From assembly GCF_000328475.2 (NCBI RefSeq), contig NC_026480.1:868001-932000 (forward strand): a stretch of 64,000 bases of DNA, given 5' to 3'. A program made the position numbers and the translations under genes. Below the pieces are notes generated by a model. The model was not told the origin of the DNA and did not search any database. It worked only from the letters and a program-made list of their open reading frames with translations. Position 1 is the first letter of the stretch. Every line of letters starts with the position of its first letter. Positions 1 to 10,198 of the stretch are shown here, piece after piece. This DNA is from Mycosarcoma maydis (Eukaryota; Basidiomycota; Ustilaginomycetes; Ustilaginales).

Positions 1-1042
1 AGAGCAGAGGAAGCCAGATGGTGCTTTCCCAACGCTCGAATTCCCAAACCCCGAAGAACTCTCGACGCTCGAGCTGGTGCATAAGCTCTCTGAACAACAC
101 CAGACAGGATTGGCTATCGTTAACGACCCGGACGCAGATCGTCTCGCCGTTTCCGCGCGCGATCAAACTGGAAAACTCCGTGCTCTCACTGGCGATCAGC
201 TCGGCGCTCTGCTCGGCGATGAGGTTCTTCGACGTGCGGCAAAAGCGCATGGTGGTAAGGCTGGCATTTGGACGTTGAGCACCATCGTTTCGAGTCGTCT
301 CCTCGCTCGTCTTTCCGGACACTGGGGCGGCCACCACGTCGAGACGCTCACCGGATTCAAGTGGCTTGGTAACGTTGCTCGTGGTATTGAAGCACGAGAG
401 GGTGCGGGATCTTTTGGTTTCGGTTACGAGGAGGCGCTCGGCTACATGGCTGCCAGCTCCGTTTGGGACAAGGACGGACTGTCGTCCTACTTACTGATCG
501 TGTCTATGGCATTCGACCTTGCCAGAGAAGGCAAGACGCTGTGGGATCGTTTGGAGGAGCTGCATCGCCTTGTTGGTCTCTCTGTTACCATGCAGAAGAT
601 CATCAAGCTCAGCCCTACCATGAAGGGAACGGATGTTATGACCAAGCTTCGTGCCGATCTCGATGCGGGCAAAAATCATGTCACGGACAAGGCTGGGGCC
701 AAATCATATGCGTTCAGCTTGGTCGACGATTTGAAGACAAGACCTGCTTACGACCAGGCAAAAGCCGAAGGTGGCGATCTTAGCATCCCCAAAAACGACG
801 TGCTTAGGTTTTATGTACCTCCCAGCCACGTTGATCCTGCCGCTGCGAAGCGTGATCAACAAGAGATCATGCTTGGAGACGTCCGTGTCATTGTCCGACC
901 GTCGGGCACAGAACCCAAGGTCAAGATCTACACTGAAGCTCTAGGTCAGATCAAGAAGGATGAACATTACTCGGATGCGGTACAACGTGTCACAAAGGAG
1001 CTCGAGGAGGTTGTAGATGCTTTCTGGGATTGGATGAGCTAA
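1..1042 (+). CDS. PRM15: Phosphoglucomutase / phosphopentomutase, PGM2 type (5' partial)
   Basis: The reading frame is already open at the left edge (first full codon at base 2) and ends with TAA at 1040-1042, so only the C-terminal ~346 residues are present. The catalytic phosphoserine loop lies upstream of the window. Visible hallmarks are the metal-binding loop NDPDADRL, the sugar-specificity segment TLTGFKWLGN, the FGFGYEEALGY loop and the phosphate-binding RPSGTEPKVKIY near the C terminus. This combination fits the alpha-D-phosphohexomutase branch of human PGM2 and yeast Prm15 rather than classical glucose phosphomutases. Family knowledge: cytosolic enzymes interconverting ribose-1-P and ribose-5-P, or glucose-1-P and glucose-6-P. 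The preferred substrate cannot be decided from sequence alone. No intron is seen. Confidence 0.88.
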   Translation, partial: EQRKPDGAFPTLEFPNPEELSTLELVHKLSEQHQTGLAIVNDPDADRLAVSARDQTGKLRALTGDQLGALLGDEVLRRAAKAHGGKAGIWTLSTIVSSRLLARLSGHWGGHHVETLTGFKWLGNVARGIEAREGAGSFGFGYEEALGYMAASSVWDKDGLSSYLLIVSMAFDLAREGKTLWDRLEELHRLVGLSVTMQKIIKLSPTMKGTDVMTKLRADLDAGKNHVTDKAGAKSYAFSLVDDLKTRPAYDQAKAEGGDLSIPKNDVLRFYVPPSHVDPAAAKRDQQEIMLGDVRVIVRPSGTEPKVKIYTEALGQIKKDEHYSDAVQRVTKELEEVVDAFWDWMS

Positions 1043-1832
1043 TCAACCTGTCAGGGGCGACTATCCTGTGCTCTGAAATCGAACTTCGATAGACAATGTG
1101 TGGACTATGAACTACGTTAATTGTGCACAGGCAAACTCACGACTAACACGATCGTTGCTATCACCGAAGCGTTCAGAAGTTGTGATGAGTGAAGCAAGCG
1201 CCGTTGCCCGCAAGGTTTTCCTCTGGATTCCGCAGAGGTGCGAACATGAACTTTCAGACTAGCCTGAAGAAAAACACCGCTAGGGATTCTTGAGAAAGTC
1301 ACGAGTACGAGTACGAACAAGCGTCGGAAACCAATCGTCAATCACTCACGAATAGATCTACACAATATTATCACAGATACTGTTCTGTACTGTAGACTGA
1401 GCAGCAGCAGATTTGCCACACGGTCATACGCGGTTGGTTCACAGTCACGAGTGAGTCTGTGAGTTGCGCGTGAGAGCAGCGGCGACGCCTCCACTTTCCC
1501 AAAATTTCGTCGGAGCTGAGTTGGGTAACAGTATTCGTGATTGACTGACTGCCTTTGCGCTTTCGTTCAACCAAGCACGAAGGACCCTGCATGGCGCCTC
1601 CATTCTGTACTCGTGACTTTGACCCCGCGCGCTCAATCACGAATCACGAATCTCGCGTGGCTCAGCCGTACGTGCTTGACTGATGTTTGAGGATCCTTCG
1701 TGATTCACGCTCATCCGTCACGAGTAGATTCCGCTTCTTCTAAGCCCATTTGTCAAACATGCAGTAGACAGTCAAATCCTGCTTCTTGCTTGACCTTCAT
1801 TATCCCTTGCAGTCCGTTGCGTTGACAACAGA
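1043..1832. other. Intergenic region, terminator of PGM2-type gene and promoter of lipase gene
   Basis: No credible gene is seen. It holds two overlapping AATCACGAAT words at 1635-1651 and several looser CACGA/TCGTG words (around 1255-1310 and 1690-1730). Pyrimidine-rich DNA lies just before the lipase ATG. Confidence 0.6.
1635..1651 (+). repeat. AATCACG heptamer, two overlapping units
   Basis: The 17-base stretch AATCACGAATCACGAAT contains the 10-mer AATCACGAAT twice with a 7-base period. Its exact reverse complement occurs at 54386-54402. It belongs to the window-wide intergenic word family described in the findings. Confidence 0.85.
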
Positions 1833-4502
1833 ATGAGCGACCTTCCTCCCGGATCATTCGTACATGGTGGCGAGCAGCCTAGCACTGCCATCTCAAACAC
1901 CGCTGAAGCTCCTGACGTGCTCTCGCCCACCATCGAACCGCAGTCATCTTCGCATCAACAAGTTAAAGAAGCCGCAGAAGAACGCGAAGAAGCCAAGAGT
2001 CTCAGCGAGGCAGCTCTTTCCATTCCGGACTCTGAAGCAGCCAACAACGATGCGGCTTCCTACTATGAGCCGGCCAACGAAGCTGTTCCGGGCGATGCTG
2101 GTGTCGTTGCTAGCCAGGGTCCGAGCGTAGACTGGCAAGGTGTTCTTGGACATTCTGCCTCTAGTCTTGGCGCAGCTAATGCAGCCACCTCGGCCTACTT
2201 TTCCTTTGCGCGAACAGCTACTGCCTTTGGTCTCAACGTTGCTAAGCGTGTGACGCAAGGCTTGGTCGCTGTACCCGCCCTCCTCGCTGACGGTGCTCTT
2301 ACCGGAACGGCTCCTGGAGACACGTCTGGCACTCCATCGATTTCTCGAGCTGCGCATTCAGGCATCGCAACCTTCTTCGATACAATTTCTTCGGTGGCTG
2401 TTGGAGGTATCGATCTGACCAGTGCTGTAACTAGTGCTAGTCTCGGCGCTGCCGGATCTGGTGTCGAGGGAGTCAGGAGAGCACTCGGTTCAGAAGTCTT
2501 GAGAAGCTTGCTGGAATTCTCCAAGCTCGTAAAGCGCGAATGGACCCACGAAGACGAATCGTTGCCACCCGGGGGCATCCCAGCTTACTCGATCATCGGC
2601 ATCACTAAAGCGCTGTCCACCTGGGTGTCTATCCAGCTTGTCACTCGCAGATTCCAAGAAGAACGAATGCTACAGGGTCTTTTCGAAATCGATACGCACA
2701 AGCTCAAGCAAGATGTCGAGAAGCTCAAGCAGACTCACCACGTCGGGGCTACCAGCGCTCCTCTCGTCCCAATTACTGAGCGCACTACAGGTACTACAGG
2801 AGAGCGCCAGGGTCAAGTGACCCAGAGTCAATCCGACGTCCGCATCACGTCGAACCAAGCCCTCACTGGCGAATATTCGGGTAACGTAATCGGTGCTGAG
2901 ATTGGACACAAGGATGGATCAAGCTCTCGCTTGCCGGGCTCCGAGCTTTCCAGCGAACCTGCTAGAGCTCTGTCGGATGCCGAAGCTGTTCACAACCTGC
3001 AGCGCTACTCGAAGCTCGTCCTAGGTGTGTACGGTGGAATGGCACTCTACTGGCTCAACTCCATGCCTTCCAATAGTCAGACTCTGCTCAGCAGTACGAC
3101 AGTCAACCACAATAATACCAAATCGAGCCCCGTTATTTTCTCCGCCGAGGAGGAGTTCATGCGCCAGGATCAAGCCGAGTTTCTGGAAGCCGCGGCACAA
3201 ATGGAACTGGAGGACGAAGAAGATGACACGCTTGCGCCTGTGGCCGACGCAACCAATGCTCCTGCTGCTAGATCTTCCAACAACGGCGTTGTAGCCATCG
3301 ACCGAAATGGCAAAGGCGACGCCTCGTCGTACAATCTCTGGGATGTGATCTCGGGCACACACGATGAGGATCTGTTCCATCAAACGGCCAACCTTGACCG
3401 TGGAGCTGCTTCAGCAGGACAGTATGAAGAAGACGCTAATCATGCGGGCGGTCGAGCGCCTTACAACCCGAAAGACAAGGCCAGACCCAGCAAGCCTCGC
3501 TTCTACGTCGTTACAGATCATCCTCGTAAAACCATCATCCTCGTGCTGCGCGGTACGCTTTCAGTGGGTGATGTCGCTGCCGATCTCACGTGCGAATCGG
3601 TACGGTTTGTATTTGATGACGAGGTGCAAAAGAACCTGGACGCTCGAGCCGCCCAGATACAGGAAGCGAGCGGCGGAGCCAAGCGCGCCCACTTTGTATC
3701 GGAAGAAGCGTACGGCAACGTTTGCCACGAAGGCATGTACATTACTGCGCATGAGATCGGATCGAAAGGCCGAGCAGTTCATCGATCAGTAGCTTCTGCG
3801 TTGGCGGCAAATGCGGGCTACTCTATTGACATCACAGGTCACTCGCTCGGTGCAGGAGTGGCCAGTGTGCTTGCCATGATGTGGGCAGATCCGACTACGG
3901 GCTTGACCACTTGTTCGTCTGGTCTGCCGGCAGGTCGGCGACTTCATGCGTATTGCTTCGCCGTTCCGTGTGTCACCAGCTCGCAGTTGGGTCGCAGTGT
4001 GGGATCGATCATCACCTCGTTCACGTATTCGTACGATCTCGTGTGCAGGTTGTCGCTCGGATCGATCCAGGACATTCGTAACTGCAGCGCATGGCTGTGC
4101 TACCAGGACAAAGAGGCACATCACGGTGATGGAACAATGAACGCACTCATGAAGCAGGCCTTCGAATACCAGTCGGGACGCATCAACGCATCGCAGCGTG
4201 CCGAACTGGAACATGAATTCTTAGTGCTGCGCAAGACGCTCGAGGCCAACATGAACAATACACACCTCTTCCCCCCGGGCAAGGTGCTCTATGCACTCAC
4301 TAGCAAAGACGATATCTTGGAAACAGCTGGACCAGACGACAGCGTGATAGTCGCAGGCAAAAAACAGAGACTGTTCAGAGTAAAGGACGACGATGCATCG
4401 GCTTTGATCAAAGTGTTTGGCCAGATCATCATGTCGAGAAACATGCTCAGCTGTCATATGCCCAATGTGTACGATAACAGGTTGCATGATCTCACCAGGT
4501 AG
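1833..4502 (+). CDS. Lipase class 3 (diacylglycerol-lipase-like), 889 aa
   Basis: A single-exon gene starting at ATG 1833. The C-terminal half carries an alpha/beta-hydrolase class 3 lipase domain. An oxyanion-side strand VVTDHPRKTIILVLRGT (about residues 555-575) is followed by the nucleophile elbow GHSLGAG near residue 668. A probable catalytic Asp lies in SYDLVCRLS (~732) and a probable His in HLFPPGKV (~809). The N-terminal ~500 residues are Ser/Ala/Glu-rich and largely low complexity, with hydrophobic stretches near 255-275 and 395-412 that could contact membranes. Family knowledge: such enzymes cleave mono- or diacylglycerols at membranes or lipid droplets. There is no obvious cleavable signal peptide, so it is probably not a secreted lipase. 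The substrate is inferred only. Confidence 0.85.
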   Translation: MSDLPPGSFVHGGEQPSTAISNTAEAPDVLSPTIEPQSSSHQQVKEAAEEREEAKSLSEAALSIPDSEAANNDAASYYEPANEAVPGDAGVVASQGPSVDWQGVLGHSASSLGAANAATSAYFSFARTATAFGLNVAKRVTQGLVAVPALLADGALTGTAPGDTSGTPSISRAAHSGIATFFDTISSVAVGGIDLTSAVTSASLGAAGSGVEGVRRALGSEVLRSLLEFSKLVKREWTHEDESLPPGGIPAYSIIGITKALSTWVSIQLVTRRFQEERMLQGLFEIDTHKLKQDVEKLKQTHHVGATSAPLVPITERTTGTTGERQGQVTQSQSDVRITSNQALTGEYSGNVIGAEIGHKDGSSSRLPGSELSSEPARALSDAEAVHNLQRYSKLVLGVYGGMALYWLNSMPSNSQTLLSSTTVNHNNTKSSPVIFSAEEEFMRQDQAEFLEAAAQMELEDEEDDTLAPVADATNAPAARSSNNGVVAIDRNGKGDASSYNLWDVISGTHDEDLFHQTANLDRGAASAGQYEEDANHAGGRAPYNPKDKARPSKPRFYVVTDHPRKTIILVLRGTLSVGDVAADLTCESVRFVFDDEVQKNLDARAAQIQEASGGAKRAHFVSEEAYGNVCHEGMYITAHEIGSKGRAVHRSVASALAANAGYSIDITGHSLGAGVASVLAMMWADPTTGLTTCSSGLPAGRRLHAYCFAVPCVTSSQLGRSVGSIITSFTYSYDLVCRLSLGSIQDIRNCSAWLCYQDKEAHHGDGTMNALMKQAFEYQSGRINASQRAELEHEFLVLRKTLEANMNNTHLFPPGKVLYALTSKDDILETAGPDDSVIVAGKKQRLFRVKDDDASALIKVFGQIIMSRNMLSCHMPNVYDNRLHDLTR

Positions 4503-4831
4503 ACTAGCCAATCCTCTCCTCCGGTCTGACCCATCTTGTGCACCGGTCAGATGCTTCATTTTCGCACCACTTGACTGGCGCCGCTTTCCCTCATGTATCC
4601 CTACACGTTTTGTACTAGTTTCGTTCCCAATGGAAAGGCCATCACTCATAGCCTTTCTGGAGCTGCTACAGCAAAAAAGTATCTGTGCGTGCTGGAGTTG
4701 AAAATTTTAGCGTGCAAAACGACATTCTGCTTCTGTCACAAAGCGCTTAATGGAGGGCACATGTCAGCAACACTGTGCTCTTCGTGATATGGAAACGATG
4801 TACATGAGTTAACGTTATTCCACGATACAGA
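4503..4831. other. Intergenic, between convergent genes
   Basis: This 329 bp stretch separates the 3' ends of the lipase gene and the DUF1479 gene. I see no gene or repeat. Both transcripts must terminate here. Confidence 0.6.
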
Positions 4832-6538
4832 TCAAAGCTGTTCGTTGCACCAATCGATCAATCTCTTCTGGTGAGCGTCCATATTGGCGGGCAATGGCAA
4901 ACTCTGCAATCCGAGACTGGCTCTGGCCGTGTGGCCTTGAACCATGTCTGGTGTGCCTCTACCGTGGAAAGTGGATTCGCCTTGACCACCGGGGAAGTCT
5001 GGTGGCGGAAGACCTTGCTCGAAACAACGCCTTTGGTGGATGATGTAGTTCCAATTGAGCTTGGTAGTGGGGATGGCGGGGATGTACATGACGCTGCTAT
5101 CGCGTTTGCCGTCGTGTCTGTTTTCGACCGAGTGGACTGCGTCGCAGTGCCAGAGCACCATATCGCCTGGGAAGACATGCGGGATGCTTGTCATTGTCTG
5201 GTTCAGCTCGAGATGCGGATGCGTTTCCGGGGAAAGCTCGATGTTGTGTCCCAGACTGCAGCCAGGGAATTTGCGCGATGTGGTGTCCAGCCTCCAGTTG
5301 GATTCTGCCAGGTAGTCTTCTCTGCTGCTACAGGCGGATTCCGGCTTGATACATGTGAAAAACGGTCGTAGCACAATGTACGCCGTAGACTCTTTCAAGA
5401 AAGGCAACACCTTCAACGTTCCTTCTCCAGCCTTGGTGTTTGACATGGAAAGCCAACCTTGCAACGGCCGGAAAACACCACACTGGCCAGGACCACCGTA
5501 CATGTCTGTTTTCGCCGCCATTCGCTCTCCATTCAGCCCCAGCGACCACGGATCGTGCAACTGCCATTCGGCCCCTTCCGTGAGAATGTGGTGCCAGAGT
5601 CCACGGAATTCATCGCACTCCCATCGTTCGATACCACCGCCGTCAATGTGTGCACCGAGCGCGAACTTGGAATCGCCAGGCTGGCGGATGCGCAGTCGAT
5701 CCACGTAGTTCAGTGGGTGAGCGAGAGAGCACGTTTTTGAAATGTCATCCTCGGCGGCAGTGTTGCAGGCCAAAGGTCGATGAAAGAGCTGTAGGAACCG
5801 CTCACACGTAGCAAGCAGGTTAGGGTGCGAGCGAGCAGCCAACTGTGCCGGAGTCCAGTAGAGCTCATACACCTGCGGGTTGTCCTGTGGGAAGCCTTTT
5901 GCTCGATTGAGCTTTGCATACACTTGAATATCTTGTTTCCACTGCAAGACGTGTTTCGATGGAATCACGTTTCGTATCACGGCCACGCCTCGCTGCTTGA
6001 TGGCGTCCAAAGTCTTTGCATCCGTCCAGTTCTCCAAAGGTCCAGCTGCTGTGGTGCTTGAAGTAGAGGGAAAGTCGAGTTCAGGAATACAGTCACCACC
6101 CAATTCCACTGTTTCAGAGACGCGCCTTGAGAGTGACGATAGGATGCTGCGCCAAGTTCGATGTAGATGCTCGGCGTGCGAAGGCGAAGTGACGAGCGAC
6201 TGTTTGAGTTGCGCGAAACGGTCTGGGAGAGCGTCTTCAAGCGTGCCACCCGAGAGGGATGCAAAAACCGATGCAATTGTGCCTTCTTCCTTGCCAGCCT
6301 TCGCAGGCGGAAGCGGCGGCAGAGGAGGAACAGTAGCAGAACGCGAGGCGGCGGATGTGTCGAGTGATGGGCGCATTGCCTTCGCTGCACCAGTAAGCGT
6401 GCGGCGTGACGACGAAGAGATACACATGGTATGTGGTGCTGGGTGGAGGGCGGTGCGCAACATATTGCCTTGTTGAAACCAACTCGACAATAATGACGGA
6501 TCTCTGAGGAAGAGTAGGGTACCAAGAAGGAAATGCAT
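4832..6538 (-). CDS. DUF1479 family protein (putative Fe(II)/2-oxoglutarate-type oxygenase)
   Basis: A single exon of 568 aa from ATG 6538. A second in-frame ATG at 6463 begins a Ser/Arg-rich stretch resembling a mitochondrial presequence and may be the true start (543 aa). The body matches the DUF1479 (bacterial YbiU-like) family. It has GVAVIRNVIPSKHVLQWK near residue 190, a candidate metal-binding H-x-D in GAHIDGGGIERW, GQCGVFRPLQGWLSMSNT, and a distal His in WHCDAVHSVE. These double-stranded beta-helix proteins resemble Fe(II)/2OG dioxygenases, but no substrate is established. The gene is convergent with the lipase gene and upstream of, and co-directional with, the P450 gene across ~800 bp. 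Confidence is high for family and low for reaction. Confidence 0.85.
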   Translation of the reverse strand: MHFLLGTLLFLRDPSLLSSWFQQGNMLRTALHPAPHTMCISSSSRRTLTGAAKAMRPSLDTSAASRSATVPPLPPLPPAKAGKEEGTIASVFASLSGGTLEDALPDRFAQLKQSLVTSPSHAEHLHRTWRSILSSLSRRVSETVELGGDCIPELDFPSTSSTTAAGPLENWTDAKTLDAIKQRGVAVIRNVIPSKHVLQWKQDIQVYAKLNRAKGFPQDNPQVYELYWTPAQLAARSHPNLLATCERFLQLFHRPLACNTAAEDDISKTCSLAHPLNYVDRLRIRQPGDSKFALGAHIDGGGIERWECDEFRGLWHHILTEGAEWQLHDPWSLGLNGERMAAKTDMYGGPGQCGVFRPLQGWLSMSNTKAGEGTLKVLPFLKESTAYIVLRPFFTCIKPESACSSREDYLAESNWRLDTTSRKFPGCSLGHNIELSPETHPHLELNQTMTSIPHVFPGDMVLWHCDAVHSVENRHDGKRDSSVMYIPAIPTTKLNWNYIIHQRRCFEQGLPPPDFPGGQGESTFHGRGTPDMVQGHTARASLGLQSLPLPANMDAHQKRLIDWCNEQL

Positions 6539-7343
6539 CTGAGAAGGGTACTAACCAACCCCTTGGGTTTAATAGTGTGCGAGTGCCGGTGTAAAGGGTA
6601 GACCCAACGAGTTTCTTACAACCTTCCCCACAGTCGTCCCATGTTGGTTGGAGTTCAATATCGCCGTAGGCACCGGCCAAGCAGAACATCAGTCTTAGCA
6701 TGCCAGGGTGCAGAACATGAGAACCGCTCATCGGCGAAGCACTGGCGAAAATTGGCCGACCGATGCTGGACGTCCGAGTTGATCTTGCCCTCCGCTTTGA
6801 GCTGCCGACCTCCGACTCTTACGCATTCGCTCAGCCAATCTTGTCTGAAGCTCAGCGCCAAGAAGCACCACTGTTCGATGCGTCACACATGGTCTCTACT
6901 TGTTCTCCACAAGCTTGATATATGATCGTCCACAGTCAACGTGGCTCGTCTCGTTGATGAGAATTCAGTTTCGCACTTGGTGGCGCGGCGCGCGTTCCCG
7001 CGATGAAACATCTCGGCGACTTATTTCACCGACGTCCATTCACGATAATCTCGAATCACGAATCGTGAATCACCCTCACAACTTAACTCGTGACTTGGAT
7101 CGTGAACTGTGCGTCACGGGTCAATCACGAATCATGACTACAGTCACGAGACCCGTATCGCTGGCGCCCGCTTTTCTGTATGGACATCTGACATAGTCAT
7201 TCATCATCAAAGCTCTGTGTACAGCATGCATACATTACAGATAGATTGGACACGGCGAAACAATCGTGAACATCGAGCTCAGCGGCTAGTATTAACAGAA
7301 AATAAACGATATTCACGATTGGCATTCGTGATTGATCGACTCC
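6539..7343. promoter_or_regulatory. Promoter region of the DUF1479 gene and 3' flank of the P450 gene
   Basis: No gene is supported in these 805 bp. The part nearest the P450 3' end is packed with TCACGA/TCGTGA words, with exact AATCACGAAT/ATTCGTGATT at 7054, 7123 and 7324. The last lies only 11 bp beyond the P450 stop codon. Confidence 0.55.
7037..7151. repeat. Dense cluster of TCACGA/TCGTGA words
   Basis: Within ~115 bp there are at least seven TCACG or CGTGA words in both orientations, including exact AATCACGAAT at 7054-7063 and 7123-7132. At 7054-7075 a direct and an inverted copy abut, so the segment could form a short hairpin. Confidence 0.75.
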
Positions 7344-9083
7344 CTACATCAACTCATCACGTCGTACAACAGTGGCAGTGTACATTTGTGAGGGGTGCGT
7401 CACAGAAGGCAGATACTTGAGTGGCCAGTCAGCTGTCTGTCCTTGCGCTTTGGTACCCCATCCGAAATCGTATCGGTTCATGACAGCAGCAATTATGCTC
7501 AGCGCCTCGTAGTTGGCCAGGGTCATACCAAGGCAGAGACGAGGCCCGCCATTGAAAACGTGGAACTTCCACTGACCGAAATTCTTGAGGCTACGAGTTT
7601 TGGTACCGTCTTCATTCGTTACCGTCTCGATGAAGCGCATTGGTTTGAATTCACAACAATCCGGGCCCCACACTTCTGGGTTGCGAGCGATGACCCAGTC
7701 AGACCACGAAAGCAATTCACCGGCGTAGATCTTGATCGGGGGAAGTCCAGCAGCTGTTGGACCTTGAGGCACAACAACATCGTCCTTGATGGCACGCTTG
7801 CCATTTTTGGGTACCGGTGGATGCAGACGAATCGCTTCATTGAAGCAAGCCTGAGTAAAGACGAGATCCTTAGTGGTGTCATAATCGAGTTTGCGAATGC
7901 TGCCATCTGTGTTGCCAAGGACGTTCCGAATCTCTGAACGGATCTCTTCCACGTATTGCGGATTCTTCATCAGCTCGTAGAACAGCCAGGATAGACCCTG
8001 CGCAGTGGTATCACGACCAGCAATGATGAAGTTGAGCACCACCGAGATAAGGTCGTCACGGTCTGTGGTGATATCCATGAACAGGTCGAGCAGATCCTTA
8101 CCCTCCTTGCCATCCGAGGTCATCTTCTCCTTCTGAATGCCTGCTTCCCTCTCGCGTAGACGTTGTTCGATAATCTGCCCTGAAAAGCTGTTGATCTTCT
8201 TCACCATCCTGGCATTCTTGCGTCCCTCGGAGGAGAAACGCTCAATCAGCTGCCACATGGGCTTGCGGAAGCGCTTATCAATCACCATCTGCACAAAGTC
8301 AAAGGCATTGGAAAATTCGACCTCGCGTTCGAGGCAACTCGGATCGGCGCTGAGGCAGTCAATGTCGGAACCAAATGCCATCTTGCCAAACGACGACAGC
8401 GTGTAACGGAAAAAGAGGTCGGGAAGAAGCAGAGTAGCCGGATCACTGCTCGATTTGCCTTCCGTCAGTGCATCAAGGATGCCAACGACACTGTCCATCT
8501 CTCGCTGGACCACTGTCTGAACCCAGGTGCGAAACTGGTACACGGAAAAGATGTGGGACGCCATCTTGCGCTGCGTCTTCCATACATGGCCATCCGAATT
8601 GAATATGCCGTTCTGGCCGAGAAGATCGGAAAAGCGGGTCTTGACCGCTTGTCCCTTTTCGAAGTTTTCGAAGTTGGTCTTTTGCACATATTCAATGTAC
8701 TCGGGACGATAGATGAAGTTCATCTGACCCGAGCCTGTGCCTGCGATAGAGGCAGAAAAGCCGACAGGATGCTTACGTGACTGTTCCAGGAACCAGTCGA
8801 GGATATTATCTGTATATTTCATGGCCTGAAGCGTATGGCCGATGAGGGGCCACGCTGGTGGAGAGTAGAGCTCTTTGCGCGGTGGCTTGGCGAAGATGGT
8901 TCGATTGTGGTACTTGATGGTGAGGAACAGTAGCGTGAGGACGAGCACAGGGAGAGCCAAGCCTGTTCGCTCAAGTACCGTGTTGATGACATGAACGAGA
9001 TGTTGGACGTATGCATTATCTGAGCGGAGCTCAATATGCCTACCTGCCGAATTTGCGGCGCTGGAGGAAGGGAAGGCGGGCAT
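7344..9083 (-). CDS. Cytochrome P450, CYP52/CYP63-like (fatty acid/alkane hydroxylase type)
   Basis: A single exon of 579 aa. An N-terminal membrane anchor of about 20 hydrophobic residues (near 40-58) is followed by a proline-rich hinge (SPPAWPLIGHT). Landmarks are the I-helix oxygen-activating AGRDTTAQGLSW, the K-helix EAIRLHPPVP (ExxR), and the heme loop FNGGPRLCLG with the axial Cys near residue 517. The mid-region resembles the CYP52/CYP63/CYP505 clan of fungal omega-hydroxylases acting on fatty acids or n-alkanes in the ER. In smuts, related P450s hydroxylate fatty acids of secreted glycolipids, but no glycolipid cluster is seen here. Substrate is therefore inference. Protein length is slightly above the 500-540 aa norm. 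Confidence 0.92.
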   Translation of the reverse strand: MPAFPSSSAANSAGRHIELRSDNAYVQHLVHVINTVLERTGLALPVLVLTLLFLTIKYHNRTIFAKPPRKELYSPPAWPLIGHTLQAMKYTDNILDWFLEQSRKHPVGFSASIAGTGSGQMNFIYRPEYIEYVQKTNFENFEKGQAVKTRFSDLLGQNGIFNSDGHVWKTQRKMASHIFSVYQFRTWVQTVVQREMDSVVGILDALTEGKSSSDPATLLLPDLFFRYTLSSFGKMAFGSDIDCLSADPSCLEREVEFSNAFDFVQMVIDKRFRKPMWQLIERFSSEGRKNARMVKKINSFSGQIIEQRLREREAGIQKEKMTSDGKEGKDLLDLFMDITTDRDDLISVVLNFIIAGRDTTAQGLSWLFYELMKNPQYVEEIRSEIRNVLGNTDGSIRKLDYDTTKDLVFTQACFNEAIRLHPPVPKNGKRAIKDDVVVPQGPTAAGLPPIKIYAGELLSWSDWVIARNPEVWGPDCCEFKPMRFIETVTNEDGTKTRSLKNFGQWKFHVFNGGPRLCLGMTLANYEALSIIAAVMNRYDFGWGTKAQGQTADWPLKYLPSVTHPSQMYTATVVRRDELM

Positions 9084-9332
9084 ATCGCGGCGAACACCTT
9101 GCTAGCGAGTGAATTCGATGCTGTGACGAGGTCAATAAAAAGATCAATCAAAGCGTGGTACTTTGGAGTCGCAGTACAAAAGATGACCCCGTGAAGGTGT
9201 TAGATGGTGTCAAATATGATGTTCGCTTTTGTTGTAACGGACAACGAAGCGTTAGAGTCGGATGGTGTGTGTGAAGGTGGCAAGCACACGGCGTGGGTAT
9301 TTAACGAATGGCTTCCCTAGCCAAGAGAAAGG

Positions 9333-9346
9333 GAGAGAGAGAGAGA
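9333..9346 (+). repeat. (GA)7 microsatellite
   Basis: A perfect dinucleotide run about 250 bp upstream of the P450 start codon. Confidence 0.85.
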
Positions 9347-9837
9347 GTGGACTTCTAGCTGCTCTCTGGACAGCAACTTAGCCGTGGGCGATATTTGCTG
9401 TAGCACATGCTGAACCGCCACAGGAGTTGCCCGTTCGACAAGTAAGGTCACATGTGCTTGTTTGATGCAGCCGAGCGGGGCGAATCACACTGAAGCGGAA
9501 TGTCAGAATGGCAGCTGTCTAGTCATGTCGGTGCGCGTCACAGAATACCCATAGTCACAATCACAGAGTGTGACGGGTGTGAGAATCACAAACGCGACAA
9601 ACTGACCAACTCGTGACTCTGCCCTTGGCAGATTCTTTCAAGATTGCGTCTCCCTGACTGAGCACGGGCCGCAGCAATCACAGAATGGAATATGGAACAT
9701 GTTGCGCTGCTGTGACAGAACCCTCGCTAAGTGCATAGAATTAGCCGATGGTCACCACCACCTGATAGAAAAACGTCAAGAAATGGATACGGAGAACACT
9801 TTCCCTAAGTTACCTCCTCACACGAGAAATTGATCGC

Positions 9838-9993
9838 ATGAAACTTTTCTCTCGAGGGCACCACGCGCCACCTACCGATGCCTGCGACAATCCAGAACGA
9901 GCCAATGTCTTGGCAAGCGTAGCCATGGTCGATCAAACTCTCGACGTGATTGAGAGAGTGACTAAGAAGTTGAGCGATTTGATCGATAGCTGA
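9838..9993 (+). CDS. Possible small protein, 51 aa
   Basis: An ATG-to-TGA frame of 52 codons stands alone in a gene-poor region. The predicted peptide starts MKLFSRGHHAPP and ends in an amphipathic-looking helix (VDQTLDVIERVTKKLSDLI). It contains none of the intergenic heptamer words that flank it on both sides. No homology is recognised. It could also be one exon of a spliced gene or a chance ORF. Confidence 0.25.
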   Translation: MKLFSRGHHAPPTDACDNPERANVLASVAMVDQTLDVIERVTKKLSDLIDS

Positions 9994-10161
9994 ATCATAG
10001 CTGAATCACTGCAGCTTGTACCCTTTGGCGGTACTATTCGTGATTATGTTCTCGTCGCACGTGTTAGTATATCAGCGTGTACTAGCACTCCTAGCACAGC
10101 TGAGAACATAAAATCCAGGAACGTTCCATGGCGTGGGAAAGCTTTCGAGATGCGAGTCACA

Positions 10162-10198
10162 GGAAGGAATCATGAATCATGAATCACGATCACGAATC
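10162..10198 (+). repeat. Cluster of AATCACG-type words
   Basis: Five successive variants of GAATCATGAATCACGATCACGAATC type lie head to tail, differing by single substitutions or a one-base deletion. It looks like a decayed heptamer array. Confidence 0.7.
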
